Shown here: positions 43,583 through 51,253 of the stretch, in pieces
How the letters are laid out: each line of letters starts with the position of its first letter
How positions within the stretch are numbered: position 1 is the stretch's first letter
From: Pelotomaculum sp. UBA1371
GTDB lineage: Bacteria; Bacillota; Desulfotomaculia; Desulfotomaculales; Pelotomaculaceae
Reading direction: 5' to 3'
Assembly: GCA_002305915.1 (NCBI GenBank)
Contig: DBRJ01000027.1
Location: 12,258-76,257, forward strand
DNA: 64,000 nt
The notes under the pieces: model-generated
The model's database searches: none
The model's input: the letters and a program-made list of their open reading frames with translations, nothing else
Told to the model about the DNA's origin: nothing
Made by a program: the position numbers and the translations under genes

Positions 43583-45017
43583 AACTCTTCCACTTCCCGT
43601 CAACCAGCCCTTTGACCTTCTCGCTCATCACTATATCCCCGGGCCACTGTCGTTGGTACCCCTCGGCAGGTCCTTTACGGGTGGCGTCAATGCCCATTTT
43701 GGAGCCGAAATGGGGCAGGGGTGAGGCATGATCCAGGGCGTCCAGGGGACCCTCCACAATCATGACGTCCCGGCCGGCATCTATATTGTTAAAGACGCGC
43801 CACATGACTTCTGAAACGTCCTGCACATTGACATCTTCATCTACAACAATAATAAGCTTGGCCAGCATCATCAAGCCCAGTCCCCACAGAGCGCACATAA
43901 CTTTTCTGGCATGGCCGGGGTAACGCTTTTTGATGGAAACGATTACGCAGTTGTGGAAAACCCCCTCGGGAGGCATATTCACATCCACTATTTCGGGCAG
44001 TGTCAGCCTCATTAAAGGCAGAAAGATCCGCTCGGTAGCTTTTCCTATAAATGCGTCTTCCATCGGCGGCCGCCCCACGATAGTTGCCGGATAAATGGGT
44101 TCTTTGCGATGAGTAACACAGGTAAGGTGGAAGACAGGATACTGGTCGGCCAGGGAATAATAACCTGTATGATCACCGAAGGGTCCTTCCAGCCTGGTTT
44201 CATCGGGATCAACATAACCTTCCAGAATCACTTCGGCACGGGCCGGAACTTCCAGATCCACGGTCTCGCACTTGACCAGTTCCACCTGTTCCCTACGCAG
44301 GAAACCGGCAAAAAGCACCTCGTCAATTCCGGGCGGAAGCGGGGCTGTAGCTGCAAAGATTAAAGCCGGGTCGGCACCAAGCGCCACAGCCACAGGCATT
44401 TTTTCCGTACTACCGCGTAACCTGGCGCAGTGAGCCGCCCCATCTTTGTGAATATGCCAGTGCATCCCGGTGGTTGTCTCATTATAAACCTGCATCCTGT
44501 ACATACCGACATTCCGCCGCCCGGTTTCCGGATCCCGGGTAAAAACCAGGGGCAGGGTAATAAACGGCCCGCCATCACCGGGCCAGCACTTCAGAACGGG
44601 CAGCCCCGCCAGGGAGGGATTGTCCAAATGGACCACTTCTTTACATGGGCCGTTTCTAACAACCTTCGGTAAATAGGATGATAGCTTTGCCAGCCTGGGA
44701 ATCGTTTTCAGCTTGTCTAAAAAAGTGGTAGGCAATTCAGAAGGCTGCAGAATGGAAATCAGTTCATTTCCAATCCGGTCCAAATCCTCCACACCCAGGG
44801 CCAGCTTCATTCTTTCCATGGTCCCGAATAAATTGGTGACCACCGGCATCTTGTAACCCTTAACATTAGCAAAGTACAGTGCCGGGCCGCCGGCCTTGAC
44901 TACCCTGTCGCTGATCTCAGTTATCTCAAGCTCGGCATCGACTTCAACCGTGATTTTTTTCAGCAGTTTCCGATTTTCCAGTTCAGCTATGAAGGCGCGC
45001 AAATCAGGATATGCCAT
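43572..45017 (-). CDS. UbiD-family decarboxylase of menaquinone synthesis
   Basis: A 481-residue prenylated-FMN-dependent decarboxylase. MAYPDLRAFIAELENRKLL starts at ATG 45017 with AAGGAAGG upstream. Inside are GMYRMQVYNETTTGMHWHIHKDGA (read as two segments, GMYRMQVYNETTT and MHWHIHKDGA), EGPFGDHTGYYSL and the Glu-Arg region typical of UbiD. In this neighbourhood it most likely decarboxylates the prenylated naphthoate before MenG methylation. The UbiX partner is not in the window. It overlaps the prenyltransferase gene. Confidence 0.88.
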   Translation of the reverse strand: MAYPDLRAFIAELENRKLLKKITVEVDAELEITEISDRVVKAGGPALYFANVKGYKMPVVTNLFGTMERMKLALGVEDLDRIGNELISILQPSELPTTFLDKLKTIPRLAKLSSYLPKVVRNGPCKEVVHLDNPSLAGLPVLKCWPGDGGPFITLPLVFTRDPETGRRNVGMYRMQVYNETTTGMHWHIHKDGAAHCARLRGSTEKMPVAVALGADPALIFAATAPLPPGIDEVLFAGFLRREQVELVKCETVDLEVPARAEVILEGYVDPDETRLEGPFGDHTGYYSLADQYPVFHLTCVTHRKEPIYPATIVGRPPMEDAFIGKATERIFLPLMRLTLPEIVDVNMPPEGVFHNCVIVSIKKRYPGHARKVMCALWGLGLMMLAKLIIVVDEDVNVQDVSEVMWRVFNNIDAGRDVMIVEGPLDALDHASPLPHFGSKMGIDATRKGPAEGYQRQWPGDIVMSEKVKGLVDGKWKSYGF

Positions 45018-45123
45018 TTTGCACCTTCCTTTAAAAACACCGGTTAAAGGATATTTACCGGCGTTTAAAGATTCATACTTTATAACCAGCCTGGCTCTTA
45101 AAAATCTTTCGTTCTGCCAGGTT

Positions 45124-45900
45124 TCAAATAACCATACGCTGGGCAGGCAATCCCTGACGGTACAAGTTATTGACCAGTTTTTCCAGAAGTGTCCTCTCCT
45201 GTCCGGATGGTAACAGGGAAAGAGAGTTGTGCGCCATCCCCAGGTAAGTGGTAACGTGTTCCCTGGAGATGCCCTGTTCCAGAAGGCCATAAGCCATACC
45301 CAGGTTTAATCCGTAGTTCCGCATGGATTCCCGGACATCCGGCGGCGCGCCTGTCAGGAGGGCGCTCAGGGAGCAGCACCCGGCAAAAAGCTCTGATGTT
45401 TCTTTACGCACCACTTCGTAAAGTGCTTTTGGCGATGCAACCTGTCTGGTCAATCTCTTTCTCAGGATCCCGCCCTCATGAATCTGACAGATAATATCCG
45501 CCAGGGGGTCGAGCAGTTTGAGTATGCACGCTTCAGTCAGGAAGAAAAAAAACTTGCCATAAAGATAGTCCCCAACCAGTACCGGAAATTGGGAACCGTC
45601 CCTCGGGTCAATATTTCCCCGGTGATACTCGGAGTCGTTTTCCGTTATTCCACGGTGAACACTTGATGCCATATAAATAAACTGAATGATTCCGGCAAGA
45701 GCTATGGACTTTTCCCGGGCCAGTCCGAAAATCCGGGAAGAAAGGACTACCAGTACCGGCCGGATGTTCTTGTTGATTGAAGAAAGCTCCAAGTGTGCGT
45801 ACCTTCCGAGATACCCTGATTTAATTGTTAGATGCTTTTTAATCAAATTGTGTACTGAGACAATTTCACCCTCTATAGGAGTGATAATATTGCTTAACAT
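45124..45900 (-). CDS. Polyprenyl-synthase-like protein lacking both Asp-rich motifs
   Basis: The 258-residue protein follows the all-helical isoprenyl synthase pattern: NIRPVLVVLSSRIF (substrate-binding KxRP-like), FIYMASSVHRG where the first Asp motif belongs, VLVGDYLYGKFFFFL, and GMAYGLLEQGI where the second DDxxD belongs. The expected HDDxxD reads HRGITEND and the second motif reads EQ. It is also about 60 residues shorter than full enzymes. It is thus probably a non-catalytic subunit or regulatory relative. It precedes ubiD by 106 bp on the same strand. ATG 45900 follows GGGGGAG. Confidence 0.72.
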   Translation of the reverse strand: MLSNIITPIEGEIVSVHNLIKKHLTIKSGYLGRYAHLELSSINKNIRPVLVVLSSRIFGLAREKSIALAGIIQFIYMASSVHRGITENDSEYHRGNIDPRDGSQFPVLVGDYLYGKFFFFLTEACILKLLDPLADIICQIHEGGILRKRLTRQVASPKALYEVVRKETSELFAGCCSLSALLTGAPPDVRESMRNYGLNLGMAYGLLEQGISREHVTTYLGMAHNSLSLLPSGQERTLLEKLVNNLYRQGLPAQRMVI

Positions 45901-46011
45901 CTCTGCCAGGCTCCCCCTTCGTGCTATTATGTATATATTCGTTACAGCCTCTTTATTTCCTCCTAAACAGTAATTTTTAGTAACCTGAATGAAAACTTTA
46001 TCCTAAAAATC

Positions 46012-46050
46012 AGCAAGCCTTGCAACACTAGCTTCATTGCAAGGCTTACT
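46012..46050 (-). terminator. Terminator of speD
   Basis: The 14-bp stem AGTAAGCCTTGCAA/TTGCAAGGCTTGCT (one mismatch) is followed by GATTTTTAGG on the minus strand. The reverse direction also has a T-rich tail. Confidence 0.75.
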
Positions 46051-46086
46051 AATTATTCTTTTTGTTGGTACTAATAAATATCCCTC

Positions 46087-46467
46087 CTAGAGATTTGCGG
46101 CTTCCTTCAGATAAGCTTCAGGCATGATCCCCCGTTTCATTTCTTTGGCTGTCATATTTTTAGCGCTAAAATGATCGGTCAGGTAATTACATGCATCCCA
46201 GGGATTTACTCTTTCACCACAGGTGAACACGTCCACTGCCGCGTAGCCCAGTTCCGGCCAGGTATGGATAGCGAGGTGCGATTCAGAAATTACAACCACA
46301 CCGCTTACCCCTTGAGGACTGAATTTGTGGAACACACATTCTCTGACTTCAGCGCCTGCTTCCAGCGCAGCGTTTACCATAATCTCTTCAACTTTGTTAA
46401 TGTCATTAAGAATGTCAAAGTCGCACCCACAAATTTCAGCCAATACATGGCGGCCCAAATGTTTCAT
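46087..46467 (-). CDS. speD: S-adenosylmethionine decarboxylase proenzyme
   Basis: SpeD supplies decarboxylated SAM for spermidine synthesis. The 126-residue form is the short prokaryotic class. Autocleavage occurs in SESHLAIHTWPE, between Glu62 and Ser63, which becomes the pyruvoyl group. GYAAVDVFTCGE contains the catalytic Cys. ATG 46467 follows AAGGAGG. The gene is flanked by its own terminator; no speE is adjacent. Confidence 0.94.
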   Translation of the reverse strand: MKHLGRHVLAEICGCDFDILNDINKVEEIMVNAALEAGAEVRECVFHKFSPQGVSGVVVISESHLAIHTWPELGYAAVDVFTCGERVNPWDACNYLTDHFSAKNMTAKEMKRGIMPEAYLKEAANL

Positions 46468-46654
46468 TTATCTGCCTCCTTTTAGGACAAGATTATATGG
46501 AATTAACAAACCCCAATGTTTCCGCAAGGACTGGTCAATTCCAACCAAATTAAATTTTAGCATATTATCTTAGCTTGTCAACAAATTTTTAAACCTGTCC
46601 ACCATTGTTCTTGAATTTGCAACAATCCTTAAAAACACTTAAGAACACCAGGTT

Positions 46655-47392
46655 TTACGAAGTAACATTATTACTTAATGTACCGATTCCCCCTATTTCT
46701 ACTTCTACCCTGTCACCTTTCGCTAGAGGCCCCACACCACCCGGCGTCCCTGTGAGAATGACATCGCCAGGAAGAAGGGTCATAATTTTAGATATAAAAC
46801 TCACCAGTTCCGGAATACCGAAGACCAGGTTCCTGGTTGAAGATTTTTGACTGATTACCCCGTTTAAGCGCAGGGTAACTGAAACGTCACCGGGATCCAG
46901 GTCAGTAACAATATACGGACCGAGAGGCAGAAACGTGTCAAAGGATTTAGCCCGGGTCCACTGCCCGTCCTTGCGCTGGAGATCCCTGGCAGTGACATCA
47001 TTGGCGCAGGTGTAACCAAATACATATTCCCCGGCTTCCCGGCTCCCTACCTGGCTACAGGTTCTACCGATAACCACGGCCAGTTCGGCCTCATAATCTA
47101 CTTGACTGCTGGAAGGCGGCAGGACTATGTTTGCACCGTGACCAATTACTGCAGAAGGCGGTTTCAGAAACAAAACAGGCTCCCGGGGTACTGCGAGTTT
47201 CAATTCCTCTGCGTGATCCCGGTAATTAATCCCCACACAAACAGCCTTCGTCGGAGTGCAAGGAGCCATCACTTCAAGTTCCTGCATTAAATAATCCCCT
47301 GCGCCGGTCTGAATACTCTGAAAAGGATCCCCGATCAGGGGGGTTACCCTGTTCCCTGTTATCTTTCCATAAAACACCTTGTTTTTATACAT
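46655..47392 (-). CDS. Fumarylacetoacetate hydrolase (FAH) family protein
   Basis: About 245 residues with CVGINYRDHAEEL, FLKPPSAVIGHG, VDYEAELAVVIGR, NDVTARDLQRKDGQW, RAKSFDTFLPLGP and LLPGDVILTGTPGGVG. These include the acidic metal-binding triad (the two Glu in YEAELAVV and the Asp in NDVTARD). Members include fumarylpyruvate hydrolases, oxaloacetate decarboxylases and 2-hydroxyhepta-dienedioate isomerases, so the substrate is open. ATG 47392 has GGGAG close by. Its neighbours are speD and the miniprotein pair, which give little context. Confidence 0.88.
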   Translation of the reverse strand: MYKNKVFYGKITGNRVTPLIGDPFQSIQTGAGDYLMQELEVMAPCTPTKAVCVGINYRDHAEELKLAVPREPVLFLKPPSAVIGHGANIVLPPSSSQVDYEAELAVVIGRTCSQVGSREAGEYVFGYTCANDVTARDLQRKDGQWTRAKSFDTFLPLGPYIVTDLDPGDVSVTLRLNGVISQKSSTRNLVFGIPELVSFISKIMTLLPGDVILTGTPGGVGPLAKGDRVEVEIGGIGTLSNNVTS

Positions 47393-47624
47393 ATATCTCC
47401 CAATCAGCAAATAAATAAAGACCCTCCTACTGGTAAATATTGGGTATTCCTTAAGATTACGGGTTCTCCCAGGTTAGAATCCCCTTGTTGATTCTGATTA
47501 TCCAGAGACACAAGATATTCGCTTTCCGTTCAGCATTTCCCTGCAAATTTTTTAGCTTTTTTGCCTGTATGAGCATGCCGTCAAGGCCCATATAACCCAA
47601 CCCGGAGCCTATCAGTCCTTTAAA

Positions 47625-47655
47625 CAAAATAAAAAGTGCCGGCGTTTAACCGGCA
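47625..47655 (-). terminator. Terminator after the Cys-rich miniprotein genes
   Basis: On the minus strand TGCCGG-TTAAACG-CCGGCA is followed by CTTTTTATTTTG, ten bases past the stop of the second miniprotein gene. Confidence 0.8.
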
Positions 47656-47664
47656 AAAAGAGCT

Positions 47665-47853
47665 TTATTTTCTATTACTCTGGTTTGCGCAATCACCTGG
47701 CCGCCAATCTTCACAGGCTCCGTTAAATATTTGTACACAATTTACTTCTTTAAAAACGAAAAAGATAAAGGCGGGGCAGCAACAATCAACTCTTGAATTG
47801 CAGCTTAAATCACCCATTTTTTCACTGATGGCTTCTAGAGCTTCTTTAACCAT
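47665..47853 (-). CDS. Cys-rich miniprotein A (DCCCP family, unrecognised)
   Basis: The 62-residue protein starts at ATG 47853 with GGGAGG eight bases upstream. An acidic helical N-terminus (VKEALEAISEKMGDL) precedes VDCCCPAFIFFVFKE, then NC, then QIFNGACEDWRPG. Cys are at 18, 24, 25, 26, 39, 47 and 55. From residue 22 to 53 it matches miniprotein B at 27 of 32 positions. I do not recognise the family. Metal or cluster binding, or a peptide precursor, are possible; no modifying enzyme lies nearby. It ends at a terminator. Confidence 0.7.
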   Translation of the reverse strand: MVKEALEAISEKMGDLSCNSRVDCCCPAFIFFVFKEVNCVQIFNGACEDWRPGDCANQSNRK

Positions 47854-47930
47854 CTTTTTTCCTCCCTTTTTTAAATACTAATTAAAAACAATATGACATA
47901 CCATCTATCCAGTGAAAAGTTAATTATCTC

Positions 47931-48125
47931 TTATTTATATACATTTTTTACACATGGACTGCCCGGTCTCCAATCTTCACAGGCTCCGTTAAATATTTGC
48001 GCGCAGTTTATTTCTTTAAAAATAAATAAGATAAAGCTAGGACAGCAGCAATCGACAGATCTCTTACCCCTAGATGCATCGTTATCCGGCTTTTCTTTCA
48101 TGACTTCTAAAATTTCTTTTTCCAC
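47931..48125 (-). CDS. Cys-rich miniprotein B (DCCCP family, unrecognised)
   Basis: The start is GTG 48125, seven bases after GGGGGG (a TTG at 48146 would overlap that site), giving 64 residues. The N-terminus EKEILEVMKEKPDND is acidic and helical. VDCCCPSFILFIFKE, NC and QIFNGACEDWRPG follow, with Cys at 26, 27, 28, 41, 49 and 58. It is a paralogue of miniprotein A, 77 bp upstream, and the two presumably share a transcript that ends at 47625-47655. The conserved block rather than the N-terminus is under selection. Confidence 0.7.
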   Translation of the reverse strand: MEKEILEVMKEKPDNDASRGKRSVDCCCPSFILFIFKEINCAQIFNGACEDWRPGSPCVKNVYK

Positions 48126-48406
48126 TATACATCCCCCCTCTCTCAATTATTTTCAAAACTAGATTTTTTTACATAATATGAGTTATTATCTCAAATATCT
48201 ACTTGCTTCGCAGTAAATATTAAAAGTAAAATTTTCCATAGCAGCTAATTAGTTGTTTTGGGCAGAGGCGCAATGCTCTACCGGTATTACATATATTCAT
48301 TCTATACATTAAGGAAAGAGAGATGAAAAACATGAAAAGCTGAATCCCATTTTGGAACAGATTTTACCCGGGAAAAATTATTTGTGGGGCAGGAAAATGA
48401 TTACAA

Positions 48407-48449
48407 AAAAAACACCTCCTTATCCCATGTACAAGGGGTGTTTTTTTGC
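48407..48449 (-). terminator. Terminator of the mmgE-sdhAB-ferredoxin operon
   Basis: AAACACCCCTTGT and ACAAGGGGTGTTT-like arms (AACACC...GGTGTT) lie around TACATGGGATAA, with long T/A runs both sides. On the minus strand it follows the 46-aa gene by 5 bp. Confidence 0.75.
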
Positions 48450-48453
48450 TAAT

Positions 48454-48594
48454 TTATTTATTCTTTTTTGCGTTTCTCTCCAGGGGCCGGGTCTTATGGA
48501 ACTGTTCAGCCATACGTATTTTGAACTCCTCTATTTCCAGAGTACCGGCTGGATTGGCATTAATACTGATTTTTTTCTTGTCCCCTTTTCCCAA
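48454..48594 (-). CDS. 46-aa basic protein, last gene of the sdh-like operon
   Basis: TTG 48594 lies eight bases after GGGAGG and opens a 46-codon frame ending TAA 48456-48454. The protein begins GKGDKKKISINANPAGTLEI and is strongly basic at both ends (KKK, RNAKKNK) with an acidic middle (EIEEFKIRMAEQ). It begins 42 bp after the ferredoxin stop and a terminator follows directly, so it belongs to the operon. Family not recognised; it could be an assembly or partner peptide of the ferredoxin or flavoprotein. Confidence 0.6.
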   Translation of the reverse strand: MGKGDKKKISINANPAGTLEIEEFKIRMAEQFHKTRPLERNAKKNK

Positions 48595-48635
48595 ACTTTA
48601 CACCTCCCGGAAAGCGCACTGCCTTGTTCAATGTA

Positions 48636-48824
48636 CTATTCTTCGCTTATAGCACTGGTTGGGCAGGATTCCACGGCTTCATGAGCCTGTTCCTCCAATT
48701 CCGACGGTACTTCTTCTACTATATTGTGGGCTTTGTCATCCTCGTTCCAGTCAAATACATCCGGGCATAAATCAATACAGGCACCACAGCTGATACATAA
48801 TTCCTGATCAACTTCTACTCGCAA
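48636..48824 (-). CDS. Single-cluster [4Fe-4S] ferredoxin
   Basis: The 62-residue monocluster ferredoxin has C10-x2-C13-x2-C16 (LCISCGAC) plus C54 in ESCPTSAI as ligands; C20 in DLCPD is an extra Cys. It is highly acidic, as electron carriers of this group are. TTG 48824 follows AGGGGG. It sits 69 bp downstream of the SdhB-like gene, which suggests that it serves as the electron partner of the SdhAB-like complex. Confidence 0.88.
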   Translation of the reverse strand: MRVEVDQELCISCGACIDLCPDVFDWNEDDKAHNIVEEVPSELEEQAHEAVESCPTSAISEE

Positions 48825-48893
48825 GTATTACACCCCCTGTCAAATTATAAACAGCTATAGTTTGGCTAAAAAGGCATAAATTATGTACCGGTT

Positions 48894-49535
48894 TTAGATT
48901 TCCGGAATTTTGACCTTTTTCGGACAAACCTTGGGCATTTTTTTAACAAAGAGCTTCAGGATTTCAGGAGGTACCTGCATTAAGCGGAGACGGGCCGCAT
49001 TCAGAACATCACGGGGGTCCTGCGCCAGCCGCAGTCCTTTAACAAACGCCGCCGGCTTTGTGCCCCCGGGATTATAAAAAGCTGCGTCACAAACACCGCA
49101 AAGAATACAGGAAGCCAGACTTTCCATCCTCCGGGAAACTCCCGGGTCCATGCATCCATCGTGATCCCACCGGGTAATTAACCACGGTACCACAGCTTTT
49201 AGAGAATCGAATAAAGGTTCCAGGTCAACAACCAGGTCCTTCAACTGTCTGAAATAGGCCAAAGGCTGAATGGTAATTCGCCCATTGTTCCCGGCAATCT
49301 CCCGGATCAGGGTCTGACAGGCGAGACGGGGGGTGCCGTTAATAGTAACGGCGCATGAACCGCAAATAGCGCTGCGGCAGGAGCGGCGGAAGGAAAGTCC
49401 AGGGTCCTGCCGCCAGGCTTCCAGTAAAACATCCAAAACGGTCTGATGCCCTGCTATTTCAACTCGGAATTCCTGAAAATATGGCTCCCTGTCCACTTCC
49501 GGGTCAAAACGGCATATTTTTAAGCTCAGGCTCAT
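48894..49535 (-). CDS. SdhB/FrdB-like iron-sulfur protein without [3Fe-4S] ligands
   Basis: The 213-residue protein has the plant-type [2Fe-2S] ligands C53, C58, C61 and C73 (SCRSAICGSC and LAC). The bacterial-ferredoxin-like part keeps C143, C146 and C149 (CILCGVC) and C204 (KVCPKK), the [4Fe-4S] set by comparison with E. coli SdhB. The three [3Fe-4S] ligands are gone: the first position is F153 (DAAF for STSC), and the CHxIxxC segment is absent. It is about 25 residues shorter than usual. ATG 49535 is 2 bp past the SdhA-like stop. No SdhC/D membrane anchor gene is present. Confidence 0.85.
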   Translation of the reverse strand: MSLSLKICRFDPEVDREPYFQEFRVEIAGHQTVLDVLLEAWRQDPGLSFRRSCRSAICGSCAVTINGTPRLACQTLIREIAGNNGRITIQPLAYFRQLKDLVVDLEPLFDSLKAVVPWLITRWDHDGCMDPGVSRRMESLASCILCGVCDAAFYNPGGTKPAAFVKGLRLAQDPRDVLNAARLRLMQVPPEILKLFVKKMPKVCPKKVKIPEI

Positions 49536-49537
49536 TA

Positions 49538-51220
49538 TCAGTACCCCCTTTCCTGCGGTATGTAGAGTGTAACCGAAACCGGTCCGTCGCTAAATTCCGG
49601 ACCTTTTTCTCCCCAGCGCGAAATTGTGTGACAAAGCCAGTTCCGGTCGTCCCGCCCGGGATAGTCCAGACGGAAGTGGGCACCCCGGCTTTCTGTGCGG
49701 CGCAGCGCTCCCTTGGCGATTAATTCACACAAATCCAGCAGGTACCCAAGTTCCAAATAATGAATCAAACCGTAATTATAGGGCTGTTCCCCAGAAGGAG
49801 GAGTCAGTCTCCGGTAGCGCTCCTTCATCTCCGCCAGGCGTTTAACTGCATCTTCCAGTTCGGCGCCATCCCTGAAAACACCCACCTGGCGGGTCATCAA
49901 TAATGTCGCCTCCTGCCGGATCTTAAAGGGGCAGTCATCCTGTTTGCCCTGTACCCGCCCGGCAAGCAGGAAGTTCCAGGGTTCCAGATAACGGGAGACT
50001 GCTGTTTGGGAAAGGGATGGCCAGTGCTCCTTCCCTACTAATTTAGCTGCCGTTTGGCCGGCCCGCCGGCCAAAAACCACTGTTTCCAGCAGGGAATTGC
50101 CTCCCAGCCGATTGGCCCCGTGGACGCTCACATTGGCGGCTTCACCTGCCGCCAGGAGACCGGGTATATTAGTCATCCCCCAAATATCGGTTCGTATGCC
50201 GCCCATACTGTAATGCTGGGCCGGTTCTATGGGAATAGGGGTCCAGGCTGCGTCAATACCGGCATAGCGTGCAGCCAGGTCCTTTACCTGGGGCAGGCGC
50301 TGCTGCAGCAGTTCCTCTCCCAGGTGGGTTAAATCCAGGTGCACATATTTATCTTCTATGCCGCGCCCCTCTCTTATTTCTTTAAAAATTGCCCGGGAGA
50401 CAAGGTCCCGCGGGGCCAGTTCCATTTTTTGAGGCGCATAACGGGCCATGAAGCGATCCCCGTCCTTGTTCCTAAGGTATCCCCCTTCTCCCCTGGCTGC
50501 TTCGGATATCAGGATATTGGTTCCGAAAAGCGTTGTAGGGTGAAATTGGACAAATTCCATGTCTGAAAGAAGGGCGCCTGCCCGGTAGGCAATTGCCATT
50601 CCGTCCCCCGTGTTGGCATAGGCGTTGGTCGTTTTAGCGAAAGCCCGCCCGTAACCTCCGGTAGCCAGGATCACCACTTTGCAACGAATAATCTCAAGTT
50701 TTGCCCTGGCCAGGTCATAGACCAGCGCCCCGGCAATCTGTCCCTCCTCAACCAGCAGTTCCAGCAGGTGCCACTCGGGATAAATTTTTACCCCCCTCTC
50801 CAGTACTTTCTCAAAAAGAGTATGGAGCACTACATGCCCTGAAACGTCTGCTGCAAAACAAGCCCGGGGGAAACCTGCGCCTCCCAGGGAACGCTGGGCC
50901 AGACCGCCCTCAGGGTTACGGCTCCAGAGCACGCCCATGCGTTCCAATTCCCGGATTAATTCCGGGCCTTCGGAGCAAAGCACCTCTATTGCGTCCTGAT
51001 CGCCCAGGTAGTCGCTACCTTTCACAGTATCAAAAATATGAGCAGCTATACTGTCGTCCTCTCCCAGGACGGCGTTAAAACCACCCTGGGCCGCCCCGCT
51101 GTGGGAACGGGTGGGATAAATCTTACTCAAGACTGCAACATCACTCTTTTCTGTTGCTGTCAGTGCAGCCATGAGGCCTGCAAGACCTCCGCCCACAACC
51201 AGCACCTCGTGAATCAGCAT
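49538..51220 (-). CDS. SdhA/FrdA-like flavoprotein
   Basis: This 560-residue flavoprotein has the FAD motif VVGGGLAGLMAAL, then SHSGAAQGGFNA, where a His is the usual covalent FAD site of SdhA/FrdA. EFVQFHPTTLF and ISEAARGEGGYL include the catalytic Arg region, and AGEAANVSVHGANRLGGNSL follows. ATG 51220 follows AGGAGG at eight bases. It is 33 bp downstream of the mmgE/prpD stop and pairs with the SdhB-like gene. Substrate may be succinate/fumarate or another 2-ene diacid; an L-aspartate-oxidase role is unlikely given the FeS partner. Confidence 0.88.
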   Translation of the reverse strand: MLIHEVLVVGGGLAGLMAALTATEKSDVAVLSKIYPTRSHSGAAQGGFNAVLGEDDSIAAHIFDTVKGSDYLGDQDAIEVLCSEGPELIRELERMGVLWSRNPEGGLAQRSLGGAGFPRACFAADVSGHVVLHTLFEKVLERGVKIYPEWHLLELLVEEGQIAGALVYDLARAKLEIIRCKVVILATGGYGRAFAKTTNAYANTGDGMAIAYRAGALLSDMEFVQFHPTTLFGTNILISEAARGEGGYLRNKDGDRFMARYAPQKMELAPRDLVSRAIFKEIREGRGIEDKYVHLDLTHLGEELLQQRLPQVKDLAARYAGIDAAWTPIPIEPAQHYSMGGIRTDIWGMTNIPGLLAAGEAANVSVHGANRLGGNSLLETVVFGRRAGQTAAKLVGKEHWPSLSQTAVSRYLEPWNFLLAGRVQGKQDDCPFKIRQEATLLMTRQVGVFRDGAELEDAVKRLAEMKERYRRLTPPSGEQPYNYGLIHYLELGYLLDLCELIAKGALRRTESRGAHFRLDYPGRDDRNWLCHTISRWGEKGPEFSDGPVSVTLYIPQERGY

Positions 51221-51253
51221 GAACTTCACCTCCTGAAGTTAAGTCAAAGTATA

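Noticed and set aside
48352..48684. 110-codon plus-strand frame antisense to the operon end
   Set aside because: It runs across the terminator hairpin and antisense to the ferredoxin and 46-aa genes, has no clear ribosome site and reads as low-complexity hydrophobic sequence.
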